Notes under the pieces: generated by a model
Seen by the model: only the letters and a program-made list of their open reading frames with translations
Told to the model about the DNA's origin: nothing
Databases searched by the model: none
Position numbers and translations under genes: made by a program
NCBI GenBank assembly: GCA_017849455.1
Contig: JAFIGX010000014.1
Coordinates: 1-64,000, forward strand
DNA: 64,000 nucleotides
Origin: Pseudobacter sp.
Lineage (GTDB): Bacteria > Bacteroidota > Bacteroidia > Chitinophagales > Chitinophagaceae
Direction of reading: 5' to 3'
In this document: positions 26,422 to 34,250 of the stretch, in pieces
Layout of the letters: every line of letters begins with the position of its first letter
How positions within the stretch are numbered: the stretch's first letter is position 1

Positions 26422-27417
26422 TTAGTCTACGATGAACGGGTAATCGGGTTGGGTAACGATGTCTTTGTATACTTCGTCTTCCGCCGGCCACGGAGATTCT
26501 TCTGCGAATTTCACGGATTCAGCCACTTTATCGGCCACTCTCTTATCGATCGCTTCGATCTCTTCTTTGGTAGCGAATTTATTTTTCAGGATGGTGTTCA
26601 ATACCAGTTGGATAGGGTCGCGCTGTTTGTATTCTTCCACTTCTTCCTTGGTGCGGTATTTTTGCGGGTCGGAGATGGAGTGACCTTTGTAGCGGTAGGT
26701 CTTGATCTCGAGCAATGTGGGGCCATCTCCTTCACGGGCCCTTTTCACGGCGCGGGTAACGGCATCATGCACAGCTTCGGCGCTCATGCCATCGACGGAA
26801 TCGCTGGGCATTTCATACGCATCGGCGAGTTTATAGATATCGACGATATTGCTGGTACGCTCTACGGAAGTACCCATCGCATAATTATTGTTCTCACAAA
26901 TAAAGATGGCCGGCAGTTTCCAGGTCATGGCCATATTGAATACTTCGTGAAGCATACCCTGGCGGGCAGCGCCATCACCGAAGAAGGTGAGCGAAACATG
27001 ATCGGTGCCTTTGTATTTTTCGGCGAATGCCAGTCCGGCCCCGGTGCCGATCTGCGCCCCAACGATCCCATGGCCACCGAAGAAAAATACATCTTTCCCG
27101 AAGAAGTGCATACTACCCCCTTTTCCTTTGGCGCAGCCGGTAGCTTTTCCATAAAGCTCGGCCATGCAGGATTCAGGAGAAACGCCTTTGGCGAGGGCGA
27201 GGCCATGATCGCGGTAGGCGGTAACGAAAGGATCTTCCTGGCGGGTAGCGGTCATACATCCGGCGGCGATGGCTTCCTGACCAATATAGGCATGGAAGAA
27301 GCCGCGGATCTTGCCATCCATTTTATATTTTTCTTCTGCTGTCAATTCAAACTGGCGGATCAATTGCATCAATTCGTACCAGTACAGATAAGTCTCTTTA
27401 GTGAATTTGGTGGCCAC
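26422..27417 (-). CDS. pdhA: Pyruvate dehydrogenase E1 component, alpha subunit
   Basis: Thiamine-diphosphate-dependent alpha subunit that decarboxylates pyruvate and, with the beta subunit, passes the acetyl group to the E2 lipoyl domain. The TPP/Mg motif GDGAARQGMLHEV ... ENNNYAMGT (about 147-184) is complete. The N-terminal YLYWYELMQLIRQFELTAEEKY and the HSISDPQKYRTKEEVE phosphorylation-loop region are typical of PdhA over branched-chain E1. At 331 residues it is full length for the bacterial heterotetrameric type. The beta subunit is not in the window. Confidence 0.95.
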   Translation of the reverse strand: MATKFTKETYLYWYELMQLIRQFELTAEEKYKMDGKIRGFFHAYIGQEAIAAGCMTATRQEDPFVTAYRDHGLALAKGVSPESCMAELYGKATGCAKGKGGSMHFFGKDVFFFGGHGIVGAQIGTGAGLAFAEKYKGTDHVSLTFFGDGAARQGMLHEVFNMAMTWKLPAIFICENNNYAMGTSVERTSNIVDIYKLADAYEMPSDSVDGMSAEAVHDAVTRAVKRAREGDGPTLLEIKTYRYKGHSISDPQKYRTKEEVEEYKQRDPIQLVLNTILKNKFATKEEIEAIDKRVADKVAESVKFAEESPWPAEDEVYKDIVTQPDYPFIVD

Positions 27418-27437
27418 AGTTCAAAAAATTTGAGGGG

Positions 27438-27445
27438 CAAAGATA
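27438..27445 (-). promoter_or_regulatory. Probable -7 element of pdhA
   Basis: TATCTTTG on the minus strand, 20 bases upstream of the pdhA ATG; a short leader is implied. Confidence 0.5.
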
Positions 27446-27475
27446 AGGGGGAATTGGGAAATTCGGAGGGGAGAA

Positions 27476-27577
27476 ATGAGTTCCGAGGTCTGAGGTTGGA
27501 AGTCTGAACACCAGAATAGTCTAAAAGGCTGTATTACCGGGTACTTCCGATCTCGGACTTCTGACTTCCGACCTCAT
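27476..27577. repeat. Inverted repeat with heptamer arms between pdhA and recF
   Basis: Left arm (27476-27510) is five 7-base units: ATGAGTT, CCGAGGT, CTGAGGT, TGGAAGT, CTGAACA. The right arm (27543-27577), read in reverse complement, is ATGAGGT, CGGAAGT, CAGAAGT, CCGAGAT, CGGAAGT. Both arms have the same length and register. The structure lies between two divergent promoters, so it is not a terminator for a flanking gene. Confidence 0.85.
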
Positions 27578-27582
27578 TTCGT

Positions 27583-27590
27583 TACCTTTG
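27583..27590 (+). promoter_or_regulatory. Probable -7 element of recF
   Basis: TACCTTTG matches TAnnTTTG. Initiation about 7 bases downstream would coincide with the TTG at 27597, the likely recF start codon. Confidence 0.5.
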
Positions 27591-27596
27591 CTCCCC

Positions 27597-28679
27597 TTGC
27601 TATTCCTTCGTTCCATATCTCTCGTTCAGTTCAAAAACTACTCCCGGGGCTCATTCCGGTTCGATGACCGTATTGTGGGCATTTGCGGCCGTAATGGCAT
27701 CGGCAAGACCAACCTCCTCGATGCCATCTATTATTGCTGTTTTACCAAGAGCTATTTTGCCAAATCCGACAGTCAGCATGTGCAGCATGGGGCCCAGGGA
27801 TTCCGGATCGAAGCCCGGTTCGAGCATGCCGGAGAGCAAAAGCAGGTCACCTGTATTCTCCGGGAAACGGGCCGGAAAGAATTTTCGGTAGATGATGAGA
27901 ACTATGAAAAATTCGCGCAGCATATCGGCCGCTTTCCCTGTGTGATCATTGCGCCGGATGATACCAATATCATCATGGACGGCAGTGAAGAGCGCCGCCG
28001 TTTCCTCGATGCACTGCTCTCCCAACTGGACCCTGCCTACCTGCAATCCCTGATCGATTATAATAAAGTATTGCAGCAAAGGAATGGCTATCTCAAATCC
28101 CTGGCCGAAAACAGGAACGGTGATACGGGATTACTGGATATTTATGATGAGCAGCTTGTCAGGTATGGAGAATATATATTTCAGCAACGGAAAGAATTTG
28201 TAGAAGAGCTAGTGCCGCTGGTACAGGCATTCTATACGCAGATCGCGGGCGAAGATGAGCAACTGGAACTGGTATACGAAAGTCAATTGCTCGGTAATTC
28301 CTTCCGCGACCTGCTCCGTCAACTCCGCCAGAAGGATATCCTCTTACAGCGCACGAATGGGGGTACCCATAAAGATGACCTGGACTTCCGGCTGCGTGGC
28401 CTGGCGTTCAAGAATATTGCTTCACAGGGCCAGCGCAAAAGCCTGTTATTCGCCTTGAAGCTGGCCGAATTCGATATATTAAAAAAAAATAAAGGATTTG
28501 CTCCCCTCCTGCTCCTCGATGATGTTTTTGAAAAGCTGGATGAGCAAAGAATGCATAACCTGCTGAACTGGGTATGTGTACAGAACGAAGGACAGATATT
28601 TCTCACAGATACTCATGAAGAGCGTATCCGGAAACACTTCAATGAGCTGCATCAACTCCACCAGGTGATCTGTCTGTAA
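27597..28679 (+). CDS. recF: DNA replication and repair protein RecF
   Basis: SMC-like ATPase that binds gapped DNA and, with RecO and RecR, helps load RecA. The 360-residue form contains Walker A GRNGIGKT (residues 31-38), the ABC signature area FKNIASQGQRKSLLFALKLAEF and Walker B LLLLDDVFEKLDEQR. No in-frame ATG exists near the N-terminus. The frame could start at TTG 27588, but that codon lies inside the -7 promoter element. The TTG at 27597 gives the N-terminus LLFLRSISLVQFKNY, which matches RecF proteins. The mRNA may therefore be leaderless with a TTG start. A hypothetical gene and DUF721 gene follow on the same strand. Confidence 0.95.
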   Translation: MLFLRSISLVQFKNYSRGSFRFDDRIVGICGRNGIGKTNLLDAIYYCCFTKSYFAKSDSQHVQHGAQGFRIEARFEHAGEQKQVTCILRETGRKEFSVDDENYEKFAQHIGRFPCVIIAPDDTNIIMDGSEERRRFLDALLSQLDPAYLQSLIDYNKVLQQRNGYLKSLAENRNGDTGLLDIYDEQLVRYGEYIFQQRKEFVEELVPLVQAFYTQIAGEDEQLELVYESQLLGNSFRDLLRQLRQKDILLQRTNGGTHKDDLDFRLRGLAFKNIASQGQRKSLLFALKLAEFDILKKNKGFAPLLLLDDVFEKLDEQRMHNLLNWVCVQNEGQIFLTDTHEERIRKHFNELHQLHQVICL

Positions 28680-28771
28680 CCCCGGCAGCACTGCATTAAA
28701 AAGCCTTTAATCCCTTTCCAACATCGCGGGAATAGCTTATATTTATAGAGGTTAAAGATACCTTTTTGCTT

Positions 28772-29092
28772 ATGAGTAACTCTATACAATCCGTCATTAC
28801 ATTTCTGGAAGAAACGAATGATCCCCGGGTGGCCTATTTCTCCTATTCCGTAGATGATACCGGCGATTACGGAGCGATCCGCGCCAACAAGGAAGGGCTG
28901 CGTTTGTATGCCATGGAGCTGTTGAAAAAATCAATGGAGATGGAAAGAAGGCAGGACAGTTTCCCACTGGCTTTCTCCCCAAGCGAATGGATGGTCAGTG
29001 ATGCCGGTTATGATCTGATCGCTTATGTACAACCTCAATACGGATCCCGCGATGTGATCCTTTCAGGAGTGGTTGATAAGTTAACAAGTTAA
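28772..29092 (+). CDS. Unknown small protein (106 aa) between recF and the DUF721 gene
   Basis: A soluble, mixed alpha/beta protein of 106 residues without signal peptide or known motif (SVITFLEETNDPRVAYFSYSVDDTGDYGAIRANKEGLRLYAMELLKK...). The ATG at 28772 is chosen over an upstream TTG. Its 3' end runs into an intergenic repeat: the last residues KLTS and the TAA stop are encoded by an RGTTRAMA unit of copy B. Function unknown. Its position between recF and a DciA-like gene could mean a link to replication but is not evidence by itself. Confidence 0.75.
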   Translation: MSNSIQSVITFLEETNDPRVAYFSYSVDDTGDYGAIRANKEGLRLYAMELLKKSMEMERRQDSFPLAFSPSEWMVSDAGYDLIAYVQPQYGSRDVILSGVVDKLTS

Positions 29093-29158
29093 CAGGTTGC
29101 CAAGGATGTTCCCTATAGCGGAAAACCTGTCAACATTCAAACTTTCCAACCTTTCAAC
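29071..29158. repeat. Intergenic inverted repeat with octamer arms (copy B, degenerate)
   Basis: Left arm units GGTTGATA, AGTTAACA, AGTTAACA, GGTTGCCA, then a shortened centre and a right arm of CAACCTTT-type units to 29158. The centre is more diverged than in copies A, C and D. It overlaps the end of the 106-aa gene and lies just before the DUF721 gene start. Confidence 0.8.
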
Positions 29159-29180
29159 ATTTTCCTACCTTGCAAATATT

Positions 29181-29462
29181 ATGGGTGAATATTCTCTGGG
29201 CGATGCCATGAAGTATTTCCTGAATAAGAGCCGCCTCAAAGGTCCTATCCAGGCTTTGCAGATCGAAGATGTCTGGGAACAGATCATGGGAAAGACCATT
29301 GCGAAATATACCGACAAGATCCAGATCTACGGGAATACACTCTACATCACCAGCACCATGGCGCCATTGAAACAGGAATTGCTTTATCAGAAAGAGAAGA
29401 TCATCCAGCGCGTAAATGAGGCATTGGGCGAGCAGGTGGTCAAAGAAGTGGTGATCAGATAA
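29181..29462 (+). CDS. DUF721 (DciA-like) protein
   Basis: A 93-residue DUF721 protein. The fold is recognisable from SLGDAMKYFLNKSRLKGPIQALQIEDVWEQIMGKTIAKYTDKIQIYGNTLYITSTMAPLKQELLYQKEKIIQRVNEALG. DUF721 proteins include DciA, which recruits or loads the replicative helicase in most bacteria that lack DnaC, and they often sit near recF, as here. The open frame extends up to 29097, but that part is repeat-derived sequence of copy B; the ATG at 29181 matches family N-termini. The protein has only the KH-like core, without the long tail of proteobacterial DciA. Confidence 0.88.
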   Translation: MGEYSLGDAMKYFLNKSRLKGPIQALQIEDVWEQIMGKTIAKYTDKIQIYGNTLYITSTMAPLKQELLYQKEKIIQRVNEALGEQVVKEVVIR

Positions 29463-29480
29463 CGCTCTAACTCTATCGGC

Positions 29481-29520
29481 AATTCCTTATCAACTTTTCA
29501 ACCTGTAAACCTTTCAACTT
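29481..29520. repeat. Lone right arm of the octamer-repeat family
   Basis: Units CAACTTTT, CAACCTGT, AAACCTTT, CAACTT preceded by AATTCCTTAT, matching the right half of copies C and D. No left arm lies directly upstream. It sits between the convergent DUF721 and OppB-like genes and may be a remnant of a deleted copy. Confidence 0.7.
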
Positions 29521-29523
29521 ACC

Positions 29524-30573
29524 TCAACCAATTCTCACTCTCGGGTCCACTATGCCATACAGGAGATCGGCCAGCACACCGATTGCGATGAAGAAAAAAG
29601 AAGATATCAATACCGAACCCATCACTACTGGAAAATCGAGTTTTTCCAAAGCATCTACCGTTACTTTGCCGATCCCTTTCCAGCCAAAAATATATTCCAC
29701 GAAGAATGCCCCTGCCAGCAGTTCGGCGAACCAGCCTGTGATGGCCGTGATCACCGGGTTGAGTGCATTGCGCAAAGCATGCTTCCACACTACTTTCCGG
29801 GCAGGCAATCCTTTCGCATAGGCTGTGCGCACATAATCCTGGTTCAGCACATCGAGCATGGAGCTCCGGGTAAGCTGCGTGATGATGGCCAGCGGCCGGA
29901 TACCAAGTGTGAGGGCGGGCAGTACGAGATTTTGGAGCGACCAATATCTCTTGCCACTGATCTCATCGATATCGAACCAACTGCCTGTCATCTGAAGGCC
30001 GGTATAATTGCTTAACACAAATCCGAAAAGATAGGCGATCACGATGCCCATGAAAAAAGAAGGCGCCGAGATACCAAGTACACTGGTGAAGATGGCGGAA
30101 GTATCCATCCAGGTATTTTTTTTCAGGGCGGCCAGCACGCCCAGCGGAATGCCGAGCACTATGGCGATGAACATCGCTGCCACTGCCAGGATAATGGTGC
30201 CAGGCAGTGCTTCCATCAATAATTCCCACACATCTTTTTTAGTTTGATAAGACCGTCGCAGGTAGGGCACTTTGATGGCGAAAGTGGTTTCACCACCAAT
30301 GAAAAGTCCATGCAATTTTTTTTGTTCGATGGATTCACGGGAATGGATGGCAAGCGGTGAAACATCGTTGAGGTACAGAAAGAATTGTTTCCATTTTGGC
30401 TGGTCGAGGTAAAGTTCTTTGCGGATATTCTCACGGGTGGCGGCATCTGCCCGTTGTCCCATGATCAGTCTCGACGGGTCCCCGAATCCCTGGAAAAGAA
30501 AGAATACGACCACGATCACGCCCAGCATGACGAGCGTTCCATAGAGGACCCTTTTGGTGAGATATTTGATCAT
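29524..30573 (-). CDS. OppB/DppB-type ABC transporter permease
   Basis: Inner-membrane permease of the peptide/nickel ABC family, 349 residues, with an N-terminal TM (MIKYLTKRVLYGTLVMLGVIVVVFFLFQ), a periplasmic insertion (about 35-130) and the BPD_transp_1 core of five more helices. The EAA loop is AYAKGLPARKVVWKHALRNALNPVI (about 255-280). I start it at 30573, where the ATG overlaps the stop of the upstream gene (ATGA), instead of the longer frame at 30624. No ATPase, second permease or binding protein is next to it, so the rest of the transporter must be elsewhere. Confidence 0.9.
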   Translation of the reverse strand: MIKYLTKRVLYGTLVMLGVIVVVFFLFQGFGDPSRLIMGQRADAATRENIRKELYLDQPKWKQFFLYLNDVSPLAIHSRESIEQKKLHGLFIGGETTFAIKVPYLRRSYQTKKDVWELLMEALPGTIILAVAAMFIAIVLGIPLGVLAALKKNTWMDTSAIFTSVLGISAPSFFMGIVIAYLFGFVLSNYTGLQMTGSWFDIDEISGKRYWSLQNLVLPALTLGIRPLAIITQLTRSSMLDVLNQDYVRTAYAKGLPARKVVWKHALRNALNPVITAITGWFAELLAGAFFVEYIFGWKGIGKVTVDALEKLDFPVVMGSVLISSFFFIAIGVLADLLYGIVDPRVRIG

Positions 30574-31691
30574 GGCAGGGATTGTACTGTTCCGAGGGCT
30601 CTCTCGAGATCGGCATAACTCCATTTATCGATCACTGTTCCCTTTTTTACCAGGTACAGTGTAGGATTGGCGCGGGCAGCGGTCTTGATAGCCACCGCAT
30701 CGCAGGCCAGCGGCGTGAAAGCCAGGAACGCATTGGGCGGATTGGTGCGCAGGGTCTCGAAAGGAATACTGGTAACGATAAAACCCTGAACATCTTTTTT
30801 AGCGGCGGCCTTCATCACAACGTTGAGCACATCGAGCCATTGACCGGCGGCATAATCATTCTTCAGGAAAAGATAAAGCTGATATTTGTCTTCATTCAAT
30901 AGTGCCTGCGTGGTATCATTGCCATAGAAGGTGGTAAGAGAAAAGTCCTTGATCTTCGGGATTGCATTGCCTTTCCGCACGATCTTGTTGCTGCGTTTCA
31001 CGAAATGGTAGACCGAATCATCGAAATCTTCCGGGAACTGGTCGGCGGTGAAGCTCACTTCCTTTCCGTCTTTCTGGTATACGAAAGTGATCACCGTGCT
31101 GTCAGGGATAGCTCCTGCCGGGATGGTCATTTTTTCCGGGATATTATTGCCTTTTTTATAAGGAAGGCAATCCACCAGTGGCAGGTGCTCCAGCACGTGC
31201 CATTGGATGGCGAAGGAAAAAATGGTAGTAAAGAATAGTACCACGATGCTGTACAGTGGTTTGAAGACAGGCACGATCCTGTTGCGGTTGAAAAATATGA
31301 GGAGGATCAGCACCAGTAGTATCAGGTCTTTGAGGAAGGACTGATCAGCGGTAAGCGGTATACAATCGCCGAAGCAGCCGCATTCGCGTACTTTGCCGGA
31401 GAAGAGCGCATAGCCGGTGAGGAAAGTGAAGAAAATAATAAGCAGCAATAAAAGCCAACTGAAAAGCCGCATCTGCCAGCCAACGAGCACGGCCACGCCC
31501 GCGATGATCTCGAATGCGATCATCGCCACGGAGAATGCCAGCGTATAGTTATCGAGGAAATGCCAGCCCCAGATCTCGAAGAATTCCTGCATCTTGAAGC
31601 TGAGGCCCAGCGGGTCGTTTGCTTTCACGAGGCCGGAGAAGATAAAGAGCACACCAACGATGGTCCGGGCAATTTGGAGAACGATTTTCAT
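30570..31691 (-). CDS. DoxX/MauE-like membrane protein with C-terminal thioredoxin-like domain (BT_3928 family)
   Basis: A 373-residue protein. The N-terminal half has four transmembrane helices of DoxX/MauE type (about 1-150) with a cysteine motif RECGCFGDCIPL between helices 3 and 4. A further TM lies near 150-170. The C-terminal part (about 240-373) looks like a thioredoxin-like fold without a CxxC. In Bacteroidota this family is common and often linked to cell-envelope redox chemistry, but its reaction is not known. Start at the ATG 31691 (MKIVLQIARTIVGVLFIFSG); the longer frame adds a non-hydrophobic stretch overlapping the preceding gene. Middle gene of a three-gene operon. Confidence 0.88.
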   Translation of the reverse strand: MKIVLQIARTIVGVLFIFSGLVKANDPLGLSFKMQEFFEIWGWHFLDNYTLAFSVAMIAFEIIAGVAVLVGWQMRLFSWLLLLLIIFFTFLTGYALFSGKVRECGCFGDCIPLTADQSFLKDLILLVLILLIFFNRNRIVPVFKPLYSIVVLFFTTIFSFAIQWHVLEHLPLVDCLPYKKGNNIPEKMTIPAGAIPDSTVITFVYQKDGKEVSFTADQFPEDFDDSVYHFVKRSNKIVRKGNAIPKIKDFSLTTFYGNDTTQALLNEDKYQLYLFLKNDYAAGQWLDVLNVVMKAAAKKDVQGFIVTSIPFETLRTNPPNAFLAFTPLACDAVAIKTAARANPTLYLVKKGTVIDKWSYADLERALGTVQSLP

Positions 31692-31707
31692 GCAATAAAT
31701 TTTTTGT

Positions 31708-32253
31708 TCAGCCCTTGTGTTTGCCCTCAACGATGAGGATAAGGGCAAACAGGGAATAATTGATGATGTCGATATAATTGGCGTCGATGCCTTCGCTGAT
31801 CAGGGTTTTGCCTTCATTGGCCAGGATCTGCCGGATGCGCATCAGTTTCATGAGGATGAGGTCTGCAAAACTCTCCTGGCTCATGCCCCGCCATGCTTCT
31901 CCATAATCATGGTTTTTGTCGAGCATGACCTCCCTCGTAACGCCGATCTTCTCATCATAGAGCTGTTCCACTTTATTCAGGGGCAGGTCTTCCACCTTCG
32001 TATCGGCCAGATCGAGCTGAATAAGCCCGATCACTCCGTAATTGACCATGGCCATGAATTCACCGGTAATATCCTCCCCTACCATTTGCGTACCTTTTTC
32101 CTGGATCGTGCGGACCCTTTGCGCTTTGATGAAGATCTGGTCAACGATGGAGATCGTGCGAAGTACCCGCCAGGAAGTGCCATAGTCTTTCGTTTTCTTG
32201 ATGAAAATATCCCGGCAGGATTGTACGGCCTTATCGTATTGTTGATTGGTCAT
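31708..32253 (-). CDS. DUF1599 protein with an internal duplication
   Basis: A 181-residue cytoplasmic protein made of two DUF1599 units. The first carries KKTKDYGTSWRVLR ... IFIKAQRVRTIQEKG (about 18-52), the second DKNHDYGEAWRGMS ... ILMKLMRIRQILANEG (about 115-150). Both keep the DYGxxWR core. DUF1599 is related to nucleotide-modification-associated proteins of phages; a link to nucleotide pools is possible but unproven. ATG at 32253 (MTNQQYDKAV) chosen over the upstream frame, which enters the divergent promoter region. First gene of the operon with the DoxX-like and OppB-like genes; divergent from folP. Confidence 0.88.
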   Translation of the reverse strand: MTNQQYDKAVQSCRDIFIKKTKDYGTSWRVLRTISIVDQIFIKAQRVRTIQEKGTQMVGEDITGEFMAMVNYGVIGLIQLDLADTKVEDLPLNKVEQLYDEKIGVTREVMLDKNHDYGEAWRGMSQESFADLILMKLMRIRQILANEGKTLISEGIDANYIDIINYSLFALILIVEGKHKG

Positions 32254-32313
32254 GGTGAATGTTGGTGATTGCTTCTTCCTATCTTTAGCTCCAAAAATAA
32301 CGAACAAAGGTTA

Positions 32314-33150
32314 ATGTTCACATTGAATTGTAAAGGCAAATTACTGGTGGTGGATAAACCCATTGTAATGGGGATCATCAATACCACTCCTGATTCCTTT
32401 TACAGGAATAGCCGGATCGGGGCCGACGAAATATTGCCGCAGGCAGAACGTATGCTGCGTGAGGGGGCTGTGGTACTGGATATTGGTGGACAAAGCACCA
32501 GGCCTGGTAGTGCAAGGATCGGTGTGGAACAGGAGTTGCAGCGGGTAGTACCTGCCATTGCCGCCATCATTCAGCAATTCCCGGACACCGTCATTTCCAT
32601 CGACACCTATCATTCGGCCGTGGCAGTGGAGGCTGTGGCTGCAGGCGCTTCCATTGTGAACGATATCAGCGCCGGTACAATGGATGCCGCCATGATCCCT
32701 GCTGTGGGGCAACTGGGCGTGCCTTATATCTGTATGCATATAAAAGGTACACCCGATAATATGCAGCATGATCCCGTTTATGAGGATGTGACCAGGGAGG
32801 TGCTGGACTACTTCACCAGGAAACTACCTGCATGCAAAGAAGCAGGTATTCATGATATCATCATTGATCCGGGCATTGGCTTTGGCAAAACATTCCGGCA
32901 CAATTTCGAACTGATCAGGAATCTCGGAGCGTTCTCCATCCTCCAGAAACCAATTCTGCTGGGCGTTTCAAGAAAATCTACCATCTACAGGACTTTGGGG
33001 ATTACAGCAGAAGAAGCGCTCAATGGTACTACTGTCCTGAATACTATTGGCCTGATGCGGGGAGCCTCCATACTGCGTGTGCATGATGTGAAGGAAGCTG
33101 TGGAAGCGGTGAGGTTATTCAGTGAAATAGAGTTAGAGTTGACAGGTTAA
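32314..33150 (+). CDS. folP: Dihydropteroate synthase
   Basis: Condenses p-aminobenzoate with hydroxymethyl-dihydropterin diphosphate in folate biosynthesis; target of sulfonamides. The TIM-barrel protein (278 residues) has both signatures: IVMGIINTTPDSFY (about 18-31) and VVLDIGGQSTRPGS (about 57-70), then DIIIDPGIGFGKT and the C-terminal VHDVKEAVEAVRL. ATG at 32314 (MFTLNCKGKLLVVDKPIVMGI) chosen; the open frame upstream reaches into the promoter region. The last codons (ELTG and the TAA stop) come from the first units of repeat copy C. Confidence 0.97.
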   Translation: MFTLNCKGKLLVVDKPIVMGIINTTPDSFYRNSRIGADEILPQAERMLREGAVVLDIGGQSTRPGSARIGVEQELQRVVPAIAAIIQQFPDTVISIDTYHSAVAVEAVAAGASIVNDISAGTMDAAMIPAVGQLGVPYICMHIKGTPDNMQHDPVYEDVTREVLDYFTRKLPACKEAGIHDIIIDPGIGFGKTFRHNFELIRNLGAFSILQKPILLGVSRKSTIYRTLGITAEEALNGTTVLNTIGLMRGASILRVHDVKEAVEAVRLFSEIELELTG

Positions 33151-33229
33151 CAAGTTGAAAGGTTGACAAGGAGGTCCCCGAAATTCAGGGATTCCCTTAT
33201 CAACCTTTCAACTTGTTAACCTGTCAACC
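33137..33229. repeat. Intergenic inverted repeat with octamer arms (copy C, near perfect)
   Basis: Left arm AGTTGACA, GGTTAACA, AGTTGAAA, GGTTGACA followed by AAGGAGGTCCCC; the right arm repeats this in reverse complement with few mismatches, giving a stem of about 45 base pairs around GAAATT. It overlaps the end of folP and lies between convergent folP and the FKBP gene. Confidence 0.93.
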
Positions 33230-33239
33230 TATCTAAACA

Positions 33240-34220
33240 CTACTTTTTCTTCGGGGTTGTTACCTGGGGAGAGGGAACTACCGTTGGAGCCTGCGGTTGC
33301 TGGGCATCTTTCAATTCTACCACTTCGATATCGAAGACCAGGTTCTCATTGGGTTTGATGGGACCTCCGGGAGGCGGGTTCGGGCCATAGGCCAGTGTGG
33401 AAGGGATCAGCAGTCTTCCCTTATCTCCTTTTTTGAAATGAAGGATACCTTCCAGCATGCCTTGGATAGCACCTCCTGAACCTGCTGCGAACTGGAACGG
33501 GTCCAAGGGGTGTTTTTGTATCTGTTTGGTGCTGTCGATATTTGAATCGAAGAATTCTCCTTTGAGGGTATAACCGGTGTATTTGACCGACACGATCTTG
33601 CCTGAATCTACGGTAGGACCGTTTTGGGTGGAAAGGATCTCATAGTACACACCACTGGCTGTTTTGCCGGCTTTGATATTATTCTTGGTGATATAGTCGC
33701 TCAGCAATTTCTCATCCTTGCTCTTTTGGGCCTGTGCTTCTGCTTCCATGCGTTTCTGCTCTTTGGCCATTTCGGCCTGGCGGTCGACATCGGCAGTGCT
33801 ATCGGCGGCAAATACGTCCACGATCCTGAAACTAAGCACCAGCTTATCTTTCCGGTTGATGAACGGAGGCAGTTGGGCCCCTTTCTTTACCAATGTATCG
33901 GCGAGCATGATCACGGTCACGCTGTCGCCTTTATGCAGCAAAGGGAAAATTTCGGCGGGATTGTAGATAGGGCCAACACTGTCGACCGGTGCATAATAAG
34001 GCATCTTGCCAAAATTCGTTCCGAGAACAGAATCACGGACCTTCTGTGTGAAATGCAGTTTCAGGATCTGGCCGCGTTTTACTACCGGCTGGTTCTTATC
34101 GGATGGAATGATCTTATATAAAAGGCCGCTCTTCGTTTTCTTGAAAGAGCCTCCGCCTGAGCAGGCAGCGAAGAGGATGGCCACTACCAGGCTACTGAGA
34201 ATGAATACTGTTTTTTTCAT
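33240..34220 (-). CDS. FKBP-type peptidyl-prolyl isomerase lipoprotein
   Basis: Envelope chaperone/isomerase of 326 residues. The lipoprotein signal peptide ends LFAAC, so Cys20 is the likely lipid anchor. Two FKBP-like regions are visible: a degenerate one (about 30-140, SGLLYKIIPSDKNQPVVKRGQILKLHFTQKV...) and a canonical C-terminal one (about 185-300) with GQ-like ligand-site segments VSVKYTGYTLKGEFFDSN, IQGMLEGILHFKKGDKGRLLIPSTLAYG and ENLVFDIEVVEL. A Lys/Glu/Gln-rich linker separates them, and the tail is Pro-rich. Likely assists folding of exported proteins. Confidence 0.92.
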   Translation of the reverse strand: MKKTVFILSSLVVAILFAACSGGGSFKKTKSGLLYKIIPSDKNQPVVKRGQILKLHFTQKVRDSVLGTNFGKMPYYAPVDSVGPIYNPAEIFPLLHKGDSVTVIMLADTLVKKGAQLPPFINRKDKLVLSFRIVDVFAADSTADVDRQAEMAKEQKRMEAEAQAQKSKDEKLLSDYITKNNIKAGKTASGVYYEILSTQNGPTVDSGKIVSVKYTGYTLKGEFFDSNIDSTKQIQKHPLDPFQFAAGSGGAIQGMLEGILHFKKGDKGRLLIPSTLAYGPNPPPGGPIKPNENLVFDIEVVELKDAQQPQAPTVVPSPQVTTPKKK

Positions 34221-34250
34221 GTTGGAATTTTTTTTTAATCCTTCGTATGC

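Noticed and set aside
26362..27507. 381-residue plus-strand frame opposite pdhA
   Set aside because: Fully antisense to pdhA, whose motifs are complete; the composition (many Phe, Gly, His, Ile) is typical of a shadow frame.
33137..33229. Ordinary Rho-independent terminator
   Set aside because: The stem is about 45 base pairs, has no T run and shares its sequence with other loci, so it is treated as a repeat-family member even if it may also stop transcription.
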